A DNA stretch of 64,000 nt, taken from NCBI GenBank assembly GCA_945643635.1, contig CALZFC010000016.1, positions 4,784,501 to 4,848,500 on the forward strand, written 5' to 3'. A program made the translations under genes and the position numbers. The notes below the pieces were generated by a model. The model did no database searches and was not told where the DNA came from. It worked only from the letters and a program-made list of their open reading frames with translations. This document shows positions 12,241 through 21,734 of the stretch, piece after piece (position 1 is the stretch's first letter; each line of letters opens with the position of its first letter). This stretch comes from Allodiplogaster sudhausi. Lineage: Eukaryota > Nematoda > Chromadorea > Rhabditida > Diplogasteridae.

Positions 12241-12819
12241 AGTTTATAGTTGTTCTAAGCTCGTACGGCTCGATAGAAATCGCGCATACTCCCTTGCTCT
12301 TGTGCTATGCAAAAAGGCGTGTTTTTCTAACAAGAATATTCTTACCGTAGTCGTCGGCCTGAATGAATCGCAGCTTCTTTCCCATTCTGTCAGCGACCGC
12401 CTTCCAGATGTCAACGAAGATTCCGCGCATTTGGTTGGTCTGCCGATCCACGAACAGAAAGGGAAACTGCTGCTCGTCCACGTAGCCGAGACGAATCTCC
12501 ATTTCTGAAAATATGCGTTGGATTCGCGCGCTTTTATCCCGCATTGGCATTAAATCTTGCAGTAGAAAGGAGCAAATGACAAAGGAAGACGGAATGAAGG
12601 AAATTGTACATGCGAGGTGTAGTTAGTTTGACTATTAAAAAAAGGAGAGGGGAAGCCTATTCAGGCAGGCATATTTGCAGGAGGGCGAGAGTCTTCTGCC
12701 TGAAATTTCGGTAAAAGGTTAACGGAATGCTGCCATGGCGCCTTTTATTTTTTAGAAGTGTTGCCAAGCGAGTGGGAGAGCTCAAATTGCAATTATTTGC
12801 TGGCGTGCAGATATTCTTG

Positions 12820-13015
12820 TCTCTGCATTTCTCTCTACGCGGCCTTTCCTTGTCCCTTTCTCTCTTAATCCCTCTTTCTCACTCTCCGTCTCTCCTAATT
12901 GAACTCTCCATCTTCCTTTGTTTGAGCTCTTTCGCCCACCCGTCCGTGTGTACTATGTCGTTCTCGCTCTCTCTTTTCAATCTCTCTCCCATCTCTCCCC
13001 CTCTCGTCCTCTCTG

Positions 13016-13059
<44 letters not shown>

Positions 13060-13070
13060 CTCTCATCATT
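12820..13070. repeat. CT-rich microsatellite
   Basis: CT-rich tract ending in a pure run near 13,018-13,052. Intergenic between the receptor gene and the 13,572-16,148 gene. Confidence 0.85.
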
Positions 13071-13571
13071 TGATCCACCTCAACAAAGTCGTGCATATTC
13101 CTGTGCCACCTGCACATTTTCCTTTCATGACTAATTCCGCCATCTCTAAAAAGCGGCGGGCTCTTCGAGAGCAGAATGTCATGCACATTTTTCACGTGCT
13201 ACAAATTTACACTATGTAACCTAATTAGGCTCCTGCTGACTCTTCTCCTTCTGGTGGACCTTTCCTCCCATGATGCCATTGATGTTGCAGTATTACTCAG
13301 TCGCCAAACGGTTCGACTACATTTATCTGTCATTGCAGAACTATGTCTATAGAGTATTATTATTACGCGTAGCATTTATTCAACGACGACAAATCAGACA
13401 GGGTACTCATGTCATTGAAAAGGATTGATTACATGTTTCAATTGTTGCAGCGCGGATACCTTTTTTATGCTCGCTTCTTTATTGGTCTCGAGAAGAGAAA
13501 AGGAGCGGAAGTCTACTAAGGTCGGGTACTTCCATTCTTCTCCCTTCTCTCTTCGTCCTCTCGTCTCTTCA

Positions 13572-15891
13572 CTACTTCCTCTTCTCCGGCACCTTTCGAC
13601 GCGGTAGAATCTTCATGAGAACTCCAAGGAAGCGTCCAAAGCGGCCTGAAAAAAGCAATTTTTTTTGTTTTATTTTTTAATGCTTTTCATCAAATGTACG
13701 CAACTTTTTTGGGAAGGAAATATTCCTTTAAAAAGTACTTTTCTTCGGTAGATCCACCGAGGCCGAATCGGACACGCCCACCTCGTACATCTCATCAGCC
13801 AGGCGCTAAAATTGTTCTGTATCTAGACAAAATATCATTTCCCTAAAAATCAATCACAAAAATAGAAAAAAAGTTTAGTGATTCAAAGTTCTAGTTATTC
13901 ATTCCTGTGAAAAAGAAAACATTGTCTTAGGGGTTTAATTAAAGTACTTTCCTAATATTATTGATTGAGATTGGTTCCGAGCCACAGTGTTAATGATTAC
14001 AATTGTATTAACCTGAATCTCTCGCGCGAGACGCGCTGCCTCCTCGGTCGCATCGCCCGGATGGATCGGGATCAATGCTACAGAAAAATTACACTCTATC
14101 TTCAGTTCTTCATAGTTGTGTCCGTATGTAAGTAATAGTCGGAAATGAAGTCACTTTAACACCAAGTATGCCCCTTGTGTCCTTGTTATCTTGTTCTCGT
14201 CAAGCTTGTGTTCCTTGCACACGGCTTAGTGACCAAGAGACAATAGATCAAAAACCGATTGCCGGCCGCGATTTCCTGTCTCGATTGAACGTCATCTGGC
14301 GAGCCTGCTCGGGCGGCCGCGGCATCATGGCTCCTTCCTGTAAAATGCTCCTTTTTTTTATTCTTCATATTCTTATATGCAATAATTTCTTTACTCCTTA
14401 AAGAGATGTTTTAGTTATGTGGAGACATCCTATAAATTTAAGGTATTTTTATTTTATCTTTAATTAAATTAAAAAAAAAATGTTTGCTGCAACCTGTTGC
14501 CAAATGGATAATAGTAAGATATTAGAATGCTTCTGTAAGTAATTAGCGTGGAATCGAACGGGTCGACAGCCTTGGAGTCTTGGTAGTTCTTGGGCGCGTA
14601 GGCACCGCCACCGCCCGGCTCGCAGAGCATTCCGAGGGCGCCGTAGCTGTTTATTATTCGCAATGATCACTAGCAACTCCGTCCGAGAATATTATCAGCA
14701 ATTATCACTGCCAACTCCTTCACTCATCATAACAAAGAGGAAAAAAAAGTAAACGCATTTCAATTAATTCTATCGCCGCATCTCAATAAACTGCTTTTCA
14801 GCGAAAACCGCTTTCCTATGTTTATAAGAAGTAATTTCACGAAAATAAGTATTTTCCCAGTCTCCGAGAACGCTCGGGGTTTTCAATAGGCATAATCTGA
14901 CCGCCTCCACTGGTTCGTCGTGCACCACTCCCTCCTCTTTGCGTACTGGCTTTGCGCGCCGAGGTCAGGGATCTGAGAAAGAGAAGACTGGGGCTGCGTT
15001 ATTGCTGGTGAAAAAAATTACTAGGCCAAGTTTTAATTTTGAACTATTGATTTAGTCATTGATTTATAAATAAGACAACCTCATAGACGACTTGCATCTT
15101 CTCGAAATGAACGATAGAAGGGCGGGCGCCTTTCAATGGCGCAAGCTTCTCCGGCACTTTCGCGCGCTCTTTCAGAACACTGCAAAACATATTTATTAAT
15201 CGATTTATTGATGTGCTCTTTCTTACTAATTTACAGCCTTCTTTTTTCTAAATGAAGGTCTTTCTTTTTTTCCAATTTACGGCTCTGAGCAGGGCATGGA
15301 AAGCGGAGGGTTGATGGGAACGGAGTCGCTGGAGGATGGAGAGGACGATGATGGAGAAGAAGAGTGAGGACGGGTCGATGGGAGAGCGGAGCGGTTGCTG
15401 GCCTTAAAGGGGGCTAGTGTGAAGATAGAGCGAGAGAAAGAGAAAGAGGGATAGAGAGAGAGAAAGAGAAGGAAAGAGAGAGAGAGAGAGTGAAATAGAG
15501 CGAGAGAAAGAGAAAGAGGGATAGAGAGAGAGAAAGAGAAGGAAAGAGAGAGAGAGAGAGAGTGAACTGCGAGAGGGCTGAATTGTAGAAAGAGATATTG
15601 ATATGTGACGGTGAGATAAAGAGGAACAAGGAGATGGGTAGAGTGAAAGAGGGATGATCAGGAGATAAGAGAGGGAGGGCGCGGGAGAGAGAGAGAGGGG
15701 GGGAGAGAGAGGGTGCGGTAGAAAGAGAGAGGGAGAGAGAGAGGGAGAGAGAGGGGGGGAGAGAGAGGGCGCGGTAGAAAGAGAGAGGGAGAGAGAGAGG
15801 GAGAGAGAGAGGGGGGAGAGAGAGGGTGCGGTAGAAAGAGAGAGGGAGAGAGAGAGGGAGAGAGAGAGGGAGAGAGAGAGGGCGAGGGAGA

Positions 15892-15922
<31 letters not shown>

Positions 15923-16148
15923 CGAGAGGGTTGGATAGTGATTCCTCACGGTGCGCTGCTGTGAAGAAGACAGAGCGGTTGATGTCGAAGAGAGGAGCCG
16001 CATTGCTTCAGAGACCTGTAAGTATTCTTTATTAATAAATATAAATAGTTAATTTTAGTTAAATTAATTACTTTGTTATTTGACTAATAAATTATAGTTT
16101 AATTAATTAATTAAATATGAACCTGATCACAGAAGGAATGGATGTCAT
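13572..16148 (-). CDS. Nine-exon gene, 209 aa, candidate mitochondrial protein
   Basis: Exons in transcription order: 16148-16123, 16015-15950, 15179-15080, 14972-14902, 14646-14568, 14337-14256, 14077-14013, 13805-13739 and 13645-13572 (stop TAG). Every junction is GT-AG and every phase agrees, giving 630 nt. The N-terminus MTSIPSVIRSLKQCGSSLR is rich in Ser and Arg with no acidic residue and ends near LLHSSAP, typical of a mitochondrial presequence. The body contains PSIVHFEKMQVVYE, a Gly-rich turn (GMLCEPGGGGAYAPKNY), a Pro/Arg segment (MMPRPPEQARQMTFNR), a helical segment (DATEEAARLAREIQRLADEM) and a very basic C-terminus (KILPRRKVPEKRK). I do not recognise the family; a mitochondrial ribosomal or matrix role is only a guess. 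The first coding exon lies inside palindrome P1, whose boundary (16,068) falls in intron 1. The minisatellite at 15,424 fills intron 2. Confidence 0.75.
15424..15935. repeat. GA-rich minisatellite with higher-order units
   Basis: Not a simple GA run. Two copies of a unit of about 60 bp (near 15,424 and 15,494) carry 'atagagcgagagaaagagaa', then three copies of a unit of about 62 bp carry gcggtagaaagagagaggg (near 15,714, 15,771 and 15,828). It sits in intron 2 of the 13,572-16,148 gene. Confidence 0.85.
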
Positions 16149-16871
16149 CGCCTGTTCGTGGCGACCGATCAGAAGGAGACTTTGCTGTTTTTTCACTTCT
16201 AAAAAATAAATTAATTTTATTTATCTATTTATATTATTAAAAAGCTATACTAATCATTACAATCTTTTTTTTTTCAAAGAAAATGAGTTATAAATTTTGA
16301 TCACGTTTAAGTTCTATTTTTCAATAGCAACAAACTATTAATTGGAGCTAAAGGAGTAACGAACCGTTCGCTGGTCATTAGAAGATGGTAAAATGAAGCC
16401 TGGAAAATAAATAAAATGTCAATGATTGAGGGATTGCGAAAGACTTGCTTTACATACTTTCTACACGTATATATAATTTATTCTTCTACTATGACTGTAC
16501 TTTTCAAGTGCATAATATAAACTAAATTTGCAATTATAATATATTCCAAAATAAGGACACTTTTTGAATATCTATTCTCGCATCAGGTTATCCAAAGTAA
16601 TGAGACAAAGAAAGTAATGAGACAAAGAAAGTAATGAGCTTCCAAGGATATGGGAATCGCTATTAGTGCTCGTCGTCTTCAGTGATATTCAGTGGAAGAG
16701 AGCTTTGCGTGTTCTACGCCGACGTCTAGCGACGGAAGTAAGGCGCTAAGTGGTTATAGAGCTTTTGTGAATTTGTGGGTTTTGTGATATTAATTCGACT
16801 TCAAAACTTCAGCTACCGAGCGCAGAAGAGAATTGAGAAAAAAAGGTTACTGGAATAAGATTGGGAACGTT

Positions 16872-16912
16872 ATGGATAATAATTCAGATGAGACAACTGA
16901 TGTGGACGAGAT
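16872..16912 (+). CDS. Possible first coding exon, acidic N-terminus
   Basis: ATG followed by MDNNSDETTDVDE and a donor gtaaca in phase 2, preceded by more than 100 bases free of other ATG-led frames. It would diverge from the 13,572-16,148 gene. I find no following exon. The mirror copy is at 23,133-23,173 on the minus strand. Weak. Confidence 0.2.
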
Positions 16913-17219
16913 GTAACAGGTGCATCCACCGTACTGCGCGATCACGACACCAATCCATTATCGATCGGATCGGATTGGATTCGACTGAACTTCATTTCGG
17001 ACGAGGGCATTAAGGCTCGTGGCCAGAGATGGCTACTGCCCGTCCAGGCCCGTAAGGCCAGCCGGCCCAACTTCCCATAGCCCCAAACTCCCGTTACCAT
17101 ATTCATATTCGTATGTATGTATGTATATTCGGGGCCATATTCAGGCATGTAAAGGATGAAAAGAAAGAAGATATGCCAATGTAAAAGAAAGGAGGCGACC
17201 TGTAGCCTTTCAGAGCCTT

Positions 17220-17830
17220 TCAGCGAAAGAAGAAATCTGCGCTAGCGACTTCAAAGAGAGACGAAGAATTGTGAATTCTGCTCATGGCTTGGCCTAACAG
17301 ATCCATTAGTAGCCGGGGAGACATTGAAACGTTGTCGTTGTCATTTCTATCGTATTCTGCAAGCAGTTGGAAGCAGAAAACATACAGAAAACATGTCGAA
17401 AAGATCAAAACTTCCTGTTTCTCTCTCAGAAATGCATCACAATCCAAATGTGTAAGGCTTCATCGCATTCTAGGGCTTCCAGCATGGCTGCGCCGAAAAT
17501 ATTTACATATGTATGTACATATGCATGCTTTTTTCACCATTTTTCAATTTAGATTCCACGCTGAGAATCGCTCTTTGATATGGCTAGGTCACATTTTTTT
17601 GCTTGTCAACCCTACTACAGCGTTCTTTGTACTTTCATTTACACCCCTTGTGGTTCATGCAGTATCTCTCTCTCTCTCTCTTTGTCTTTACCCATGTATC
17701 TGCCTCTCTCTCTCTCTCTTTCTCTGTCTCTCTGTCTCTCTCTGTCTCTGCCTCTGTCTCTCCATCTCTCTCAAGCCCACTACATCACACAAGCTCTCAC
17801 AAACTTTACCTTCTCTCTGAGCGATGAATG
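17220..17830. repeat. Dispersed repeat block with CT tract (copies near 22,215 and 30,330)
   Basis: This block recurs in the right arm of P1 (22,215-22,825, inverted) and, diverged and in the same orientation, at about 30,330-30,850. Landmarks are tattctgcaagcagtt, gaaaagatcaaaacttcctg and ggctgcgccgaaaatat, followed by a CT tract. Confidence 0.8.
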
Positions 17831-18310
17831 GCCTTGGGAGTCGTCGATGCGGTGTTTGTACATTTTTTAGCAGAGAGAACTTTTTTTTATTCAATCGCTA
17901 TGTTTTCTCTGACTCTCCATAAGTTTCGCCTGAATGCCCTGCTCTCTCGCTTCCTGACATATTCGTTGGCTAAGCGTGCGGGGACAATCGGTTCAGCCTA
18001 AAACGTTTTGCCAATATTCTTTCATTACTGGAACCGCGCGCCCTGATATGTTGTGAAGACATTTTTGTGCGCGCACAGTCAATAGTTCTCGTTGCCATTT
18101 TTACTTGATATAATCTTGGTAACTTCTGAATGAAAATCCATACTAGAACAGATAAGTTCTGAATATATTTTCCTTTCGCAATAGCAAATTATAAAGCCGC
18201 TTGAAAAGCTAAACAGCGATCACGACCAACGATTATTCTTAAATTCTTAATCAAGTTCACTTCAAATTATTTTTGCTGTAATGACTTATTAATTGTTCAG
18301 AGTATCGAGG

Positions 18311-18701
18311 ATGTTGTCAGCTCCACCTTCTCTCTTGGCTGTCATATGCCTTCTGCTTGTTCTCGTGTCGGCAGCGTGAGTATCTTGCATTTAATTTTGT
18401 TTCCTTTTGAACATTATTGAATCATGAAACACTCCTTTCGTCCACGCAACAAAATATGATTTATGAGTGCTCTAATGGCCTAATGTGAGAGGGCATGAAA
18501 AAATAGAAGGAGAGAGGAGAAAGAGAAGATTAAAAGAGCGATTCGTAAACTGCATACACGCTTGTTCATCGACAGGATTGTACATACATATGTATTTACA
18601 TTACCTCCTTTTACAGGAGCGCTGAAGTATGGTATGTGGAGGATAGACGTGCTCTTGTTGGCGATTGGCCGCAGCCGTTAGACGAATGGGTCAATGAATG
18701 A
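18311..18701 (+). CDS. 49-aa secreted peptide, two exons (P1 left-arm copy)
   Basis: Exons 18311-18375 and 18617-18701 (stop TGA) join in phase 2 through a gtgagt donor and a ttttacag acceptor. Residues 1-23 or so form a signal peptide (MLSAPPSLLAVICLLLVLVS, then small residues). The mature part is about 26 residues: EVWYVEDRRALVGDWPQPL then DEWVNE. It has no Cys, one dibasic site (RR) and three Trp. I do not recognise the family; a secreted peptide or neuropeptide-like role is inference from size and architecture. A 49-residue product is easy to miss by automated annotation. Support comes from the conserved structure in a diverged copy at 3,522-3,886, where the signal peptide and mature frame remain readable. 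Confidence 0.65.
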
Positions 18702-19179
18702 ACTTTGTAACCATGTTGGTTTGTTGTCGAGATAAAATATGTAGAGTGAGTTAAATTGAGATGAGTCTTTAACTCACGCTTGAATTCGCACCGTTTTGCC
18801 CGATATAAGGGCGAGACAGCATTTTATTTTTCGTAAAGACGCAGCAATAATGGATACACTGCGGTCGAGCGGGGGAAATCGCAACGAAATGCATAAATAC
18901 GGCGCGATGACATCATATGTTCCATACACGAGCGATGCTTCTATGCACTTTGAGCGCATTCGAGCGTTCGGTAACATTGGACGTGGCGTTCGCTGAGGGC
19001 GGCAGAAACAGTCGATAGGACGCGTGAGAGGCATCAGTGTAGCGAGCCCGAGTTTCATTGTTTCCTTACGCTCGCGCTTACGTTAGAATCTACTTACTTT
19101 TACCAGGACATGTTTCGGTTACGGTAATTGCCAACAAGCATTTCGCTCGCCATTTGCAAGTCGTCGTCCTCTTCCTTGC

Positions 19180-19470
19180 TATCTCTTCAATCCGGCTGTA
19201 GTTCGCCAGAGGCCATTCTCCATGCAACGAACACTACCAGACCAGCTGTACAGATCAGATGTTCCGATCGTATCCTAAATTGAAGTTCAAGGATATAGTA
19301 GTTTCACCAAAAGACTATGGAAACATGAACAGGAAAACCGTGCGCGCGATGTAGAGAGAGGATGTTGATGGGCAGCGAATCTCGCCACTTGGGTAATCAA
19401 AGGCGAGAGGAGTGTCAGAGGTGCATTTCTCGGGGGGCAAATCGCAAGGTGCATCGGGCAGCCTGACAGT
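19180..19470 (-). pseudogene. Cys-rich module exons in P1 left arm, frameshifted
   Basis: Mirror of the right-arm exons at 20,576-20,860. The Cys-domain exon here lacks 10 bp near 19,455, which breaks its frame, while the right-arm copy reads through (CDLPPEKCTSDTPLAFDYP and CPSTSSLYIARTV). The second exon is the mirror of DTIGTSDLYSWSG. Confidence 0.6.
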
Positions 19471-19525
19471 TATTTGCTTGAATTTTTACAGTATCATATT
19501 TTAAAATTTATGAATTATTTTTTAG

Positions 19526-19850
19526 CAACCATAACGAAGAAAACTACCGCCAAGCCGCCAACCACAAAGCCCCCAGGTATAAATGATTACACTCATAATA
19601 ATTCATACGCTGAGTTCGAAGTTTACAGTATTATAGGTAAAAATTTATGAATTGTTTTTAGCAACCACAACGAAGAAAACTACCGCAAAGCCGCCCACCA
19701 CAAAGCCCCCCGGTATAACTGATGACATTCACAATAATTCAAACGTTGAGTTGGAGGTTTCAGAGACCAAGAATAACAGAAAAATTCATGTTTCCTTTAG
19801 CGACCACAACGAAGAAAACTACGGCCAAGCCGCCCACGACAAAGGCCCCA
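19526..19850 (+). CDS. Three tandem Thr/Lys/Pro linker exons (P1 left arm)
   Basis: Exons at 19526-19576, about 19662-19712 and 19800-19850, each about 51 bp between a ttag acceptor and a gtata donor. Each encodes a variant of TTTKKTTAKPPTTKPPG. Symmetric phase-1 introns allow exon number to vary without a frameshift. Such Thr-rich stretches are usual O-glycosylated spacers in nematode extracellular proteins. They point the opposite way to the neighbouring Cys-module exons, so the parent gene is rearranged here. Confidence 0.6.
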
Positions 19851-19878
19851 GGTATAAATGATGGCATCCATAACATGT

Positions 19879-20156
19879 CTGATTGTTCCGAAAAAAATTT
19901 TGGAAGGATAAGTTTGTTTTAATTTATTCATACGCGTAGTTCTTGTGGTAGTCGTTGTTGTGGACGTCTTCTTTGTTGTGGTCGCTAAAGAGAGGATCGA
20001 TTAAATCCACATGCTAATTTCGTCATAACATTTTAAAGAAACAGTATCGAAAATAATAACTGTTTTACATAGGTTCTTGTATCTATTACTAATTTCAATG
20101 GATTTGCTTATAGTAACTACATCTACTCAAACCTGGGGTCATAGCACGTATGAATT
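19879..20156. other. Central spacer of palindrome P1
   Basis: 278 bp of non-palindromic sequence at the centre. It contains a minus-strand Thr-rich linker exon near 19,930-19,990 (cacaacaacgactaccacaa on the minus strand), so the centre itself came from the Cys/Thr-rich gene. Confidence 0.7.
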
Positions 20157-20184
20157 ACATGTTATGGATGCCATCATTTATACC

Positions 20185-20509
20185 TGGGGCCTTTGTCGTG
20201 GGCGGCTTGGCCGTAGTTTTCTTCGTTGTGGTCGCTAAAGGAAACATGAATTTTTCTGTTATTCTTGGTCTCTGAAACCTCCAACTCAACGTTTGAATTA
20301 TTGTGAATGTCATCAGTTATACCGGGGGGCTTTGTGGTGGGCGGCTTTGCGGTAGTTTTCTTCGTTGTGGTTGCTAAAAACAATTCATAAATTTTTACCT
20401 ATAATACTGTAAACTTCGAACTCAGCGTATGAATTATTATGAGTGTAATCATTTATACCTGGGGGCTTTGTGGTTGGCGGCTTGGCGGTAGTTTTCTTCG
20501 TTGTGGTTG
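20185..20509 (-). CDS. Three Thr/Lys/Pro linker exons (P1 right arm)
   Basis: Mirror copy of the exons at 19,526-19,850, with the same sequence and splice signals. Confidence 0.6.
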
Positions 20510-20575
20510 CTAAAAAATAATTCATAAATTTTAAAATATGATACTGTAAAAATTCAAGCAAATAACTGTCAGGCT

Positions 20576-20860
20576 GCCCGATGCCTGCGAACACACCTTG
20601 CGATTTGCCCCCCGAGAAATGCACCTCTGACACTCCTCTCGCCTTTGATTACCCAAGTGGCGAGATTCGCTGCCCATCAACATCCTCTCTCTACATCGCG
20701 CGCACGGTTTTCCTGTTCATGTTTCCATAGTCTTTTGGTGAAACTACTATATCCTTGAACTTCAATTTAGGATACGATCGGAACATCTGATCTGTACAGC
20801 TGGTCTGGTAGTGTTCGTTGCATGGAGAATGGCCTCTGGCGAACTACAGCCGGATTGAAG
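20576..20860 (+). CDS. Cys-domain and WAG-domain exons of the Cys/Thr-rich gene (P1 right arm)
   Basis: After a tgtcag acceptor the frame reads GCPMPANTPCDLPPEKCTS, then GEIRCPSTSSLYIARTV. A second exon from 20,771 (acceptor atttag) reads DTIGTSDLYSWSGSVRCMEN then GLWRTT. Both match the domains at 28,500-28,010 on the minus strand. This is a fragment of that gene separated from its linkers; frames are open. Confidence 0.55.
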
Positions 20861-21343
20861 AGATAGCAAGGAAGAGGACGACGACTTGCAAATGGCGAGC
20901 GAAATGCTTGTTGGCAATTACCGTAACCGAAACATGTCCTGGTAAAAGTAAGTAGATTCTAACGTAAGCGCGAGCGTAAGGAAACAATGAAACTCGGGCT
21001 CGCTACACTGATGCCTCTCACGCGTCCTATCGACTGTTTCTGCCGCCCTCAGCGAACGCCACGTCCAATGTTACCGAACGCTCGAATGCGCTCAAAGTGC
21101 ATAGAAGCATCGCTCGTGTATGGAACATATGATGTCATCGCGCCGTATTTATGCATTTCGTTGCGATTTCCCCCGCTCGACCGCAGTGTATCCATTATTG
21201 CTGCGTCTTTACGAAAAATAAAATGCTGTCTCGCCCTTATATCGGGCAAAACGGTGCGAATTCAAGCGTGAGTTAAAGACTCATCTCAATTTAACTCACT
21301 CTACATATTTTATCTCGACAACAAACCAACATGGTTACAAAGT

Positions 21344-21734
21344 TCATTCATTGACCCATTCGTCTAACGGCTGCGGCCAATCGCCAACAAGAGCACGTCT
21401 ATCCTCCACATACCATACTTCAGCGCTCCTGTAAAAGGAGGTAATGTAAATACATATGTATGTACAATCCTGTCGATGAACAAGCGTGTATGCAGTTTAC
21501 GAATCGCTCTTTTAATCTTCTCTTTCTCCTCTCTCCTTCTATTTTTTCATGCCCTCTCACATTAGGCCATTAGAGCACTCATAAATCATATTTTGTTGCG
21601 TGGACGAAAGGAGTGTTTCATGATTCAATAATGTTCAAAAGGAAACAAAATTAAATGCAAGATACTCACGCTGCCGACACGAGAACAAGCAGAAGGCATA
21701 TGACAGCCAAGAGAGAAGGTGGAGCTGACAACAT
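21344..21734 (-). CDS. 49-aa secreted peptide, two exons (P1 right-arm copy)
   Basis: Exact mirror of 18,311-18,701: exon 1 is 21734-21670 and exon 2 is 21428-21344, with the same protein. If the palindrome is real, the gene is present twice per haploid genome in divergent orientation. Confidence 0.6.

Larger units (their letters stand above)
8271..12502 (-). pseudogene. IR-like ionotropic receptor gene, full exon set but with lesions
   Basis: Start ATG at 12,502, after tttcag. Exons: 12502-12346, 11721-11564, 11370-11240, then about 10,670-10,605, 10,465-10,381, 10,045-9,955, 9,830-9,740, 9,230-9,055 and 8,525-8,271. The first three have the same lengths (157, 158, 131) and phases as the gene at 34,684. 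Domain order: ligand-binding S1 (RGIFVDIWKAVADRMGKK, FTGLFGLLSAGAIDATVE), first membrane helix after TPWATIDFTVFKP, pore-side helix (LFAFTALHNIYNSGYTG), S2 (GAFLLTNVRDGFPLVLMS, SALWQSAYPAVYKSFF) and a final helix after PPFTFDAFTMSQYTIPL. Lesions relative to 1-2,140: the acceptor before the SEADSALW exon reads cac instead of cag, and one extra base near the 3' end replaces the stop with another frame. Function may be lost, or sequence errors may be present. Family role: ligand-gated cation channel in chemosensation, by inference. Confidence 0.7.
16068..19878. repeat. Palindrome P1, left arm
   Basis: 3,811 bp that reappear in reverse complement at 20,157-23,977. Outer positions pair as x with 40,045-x. 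In every stretch I compared the arms are identical except for a 10-bp block (ctgcgaacac) near 20,582 in the right arm that is absent near 19,455 in the left. The outer boundary is sharp: after ttactttgttatt the two sides diverge at once. Confidence 0.95.

Noticed and set aside
15404..16003. 199-residue open frame on the minus strand
   Set aside because: Mostly the GA minisatellite in intron 2. Only its first part overlaps a true exon (16,015-15,950), which reads in a different frame.
17284..17820. 178-residue frame (and mirror 22,225-22,761)
   Set aside because: Ends in a CT microsatellite and is broken in the diverged copy at 30,330; no splice or domain support.
18774..19058. 94-residue frame (and mirror 20,987-21,271)
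   Set aside because: Open in one frame only, with no homologue elsewhere in the window to test it, no domain, and atypical composition; not supported as a gene.
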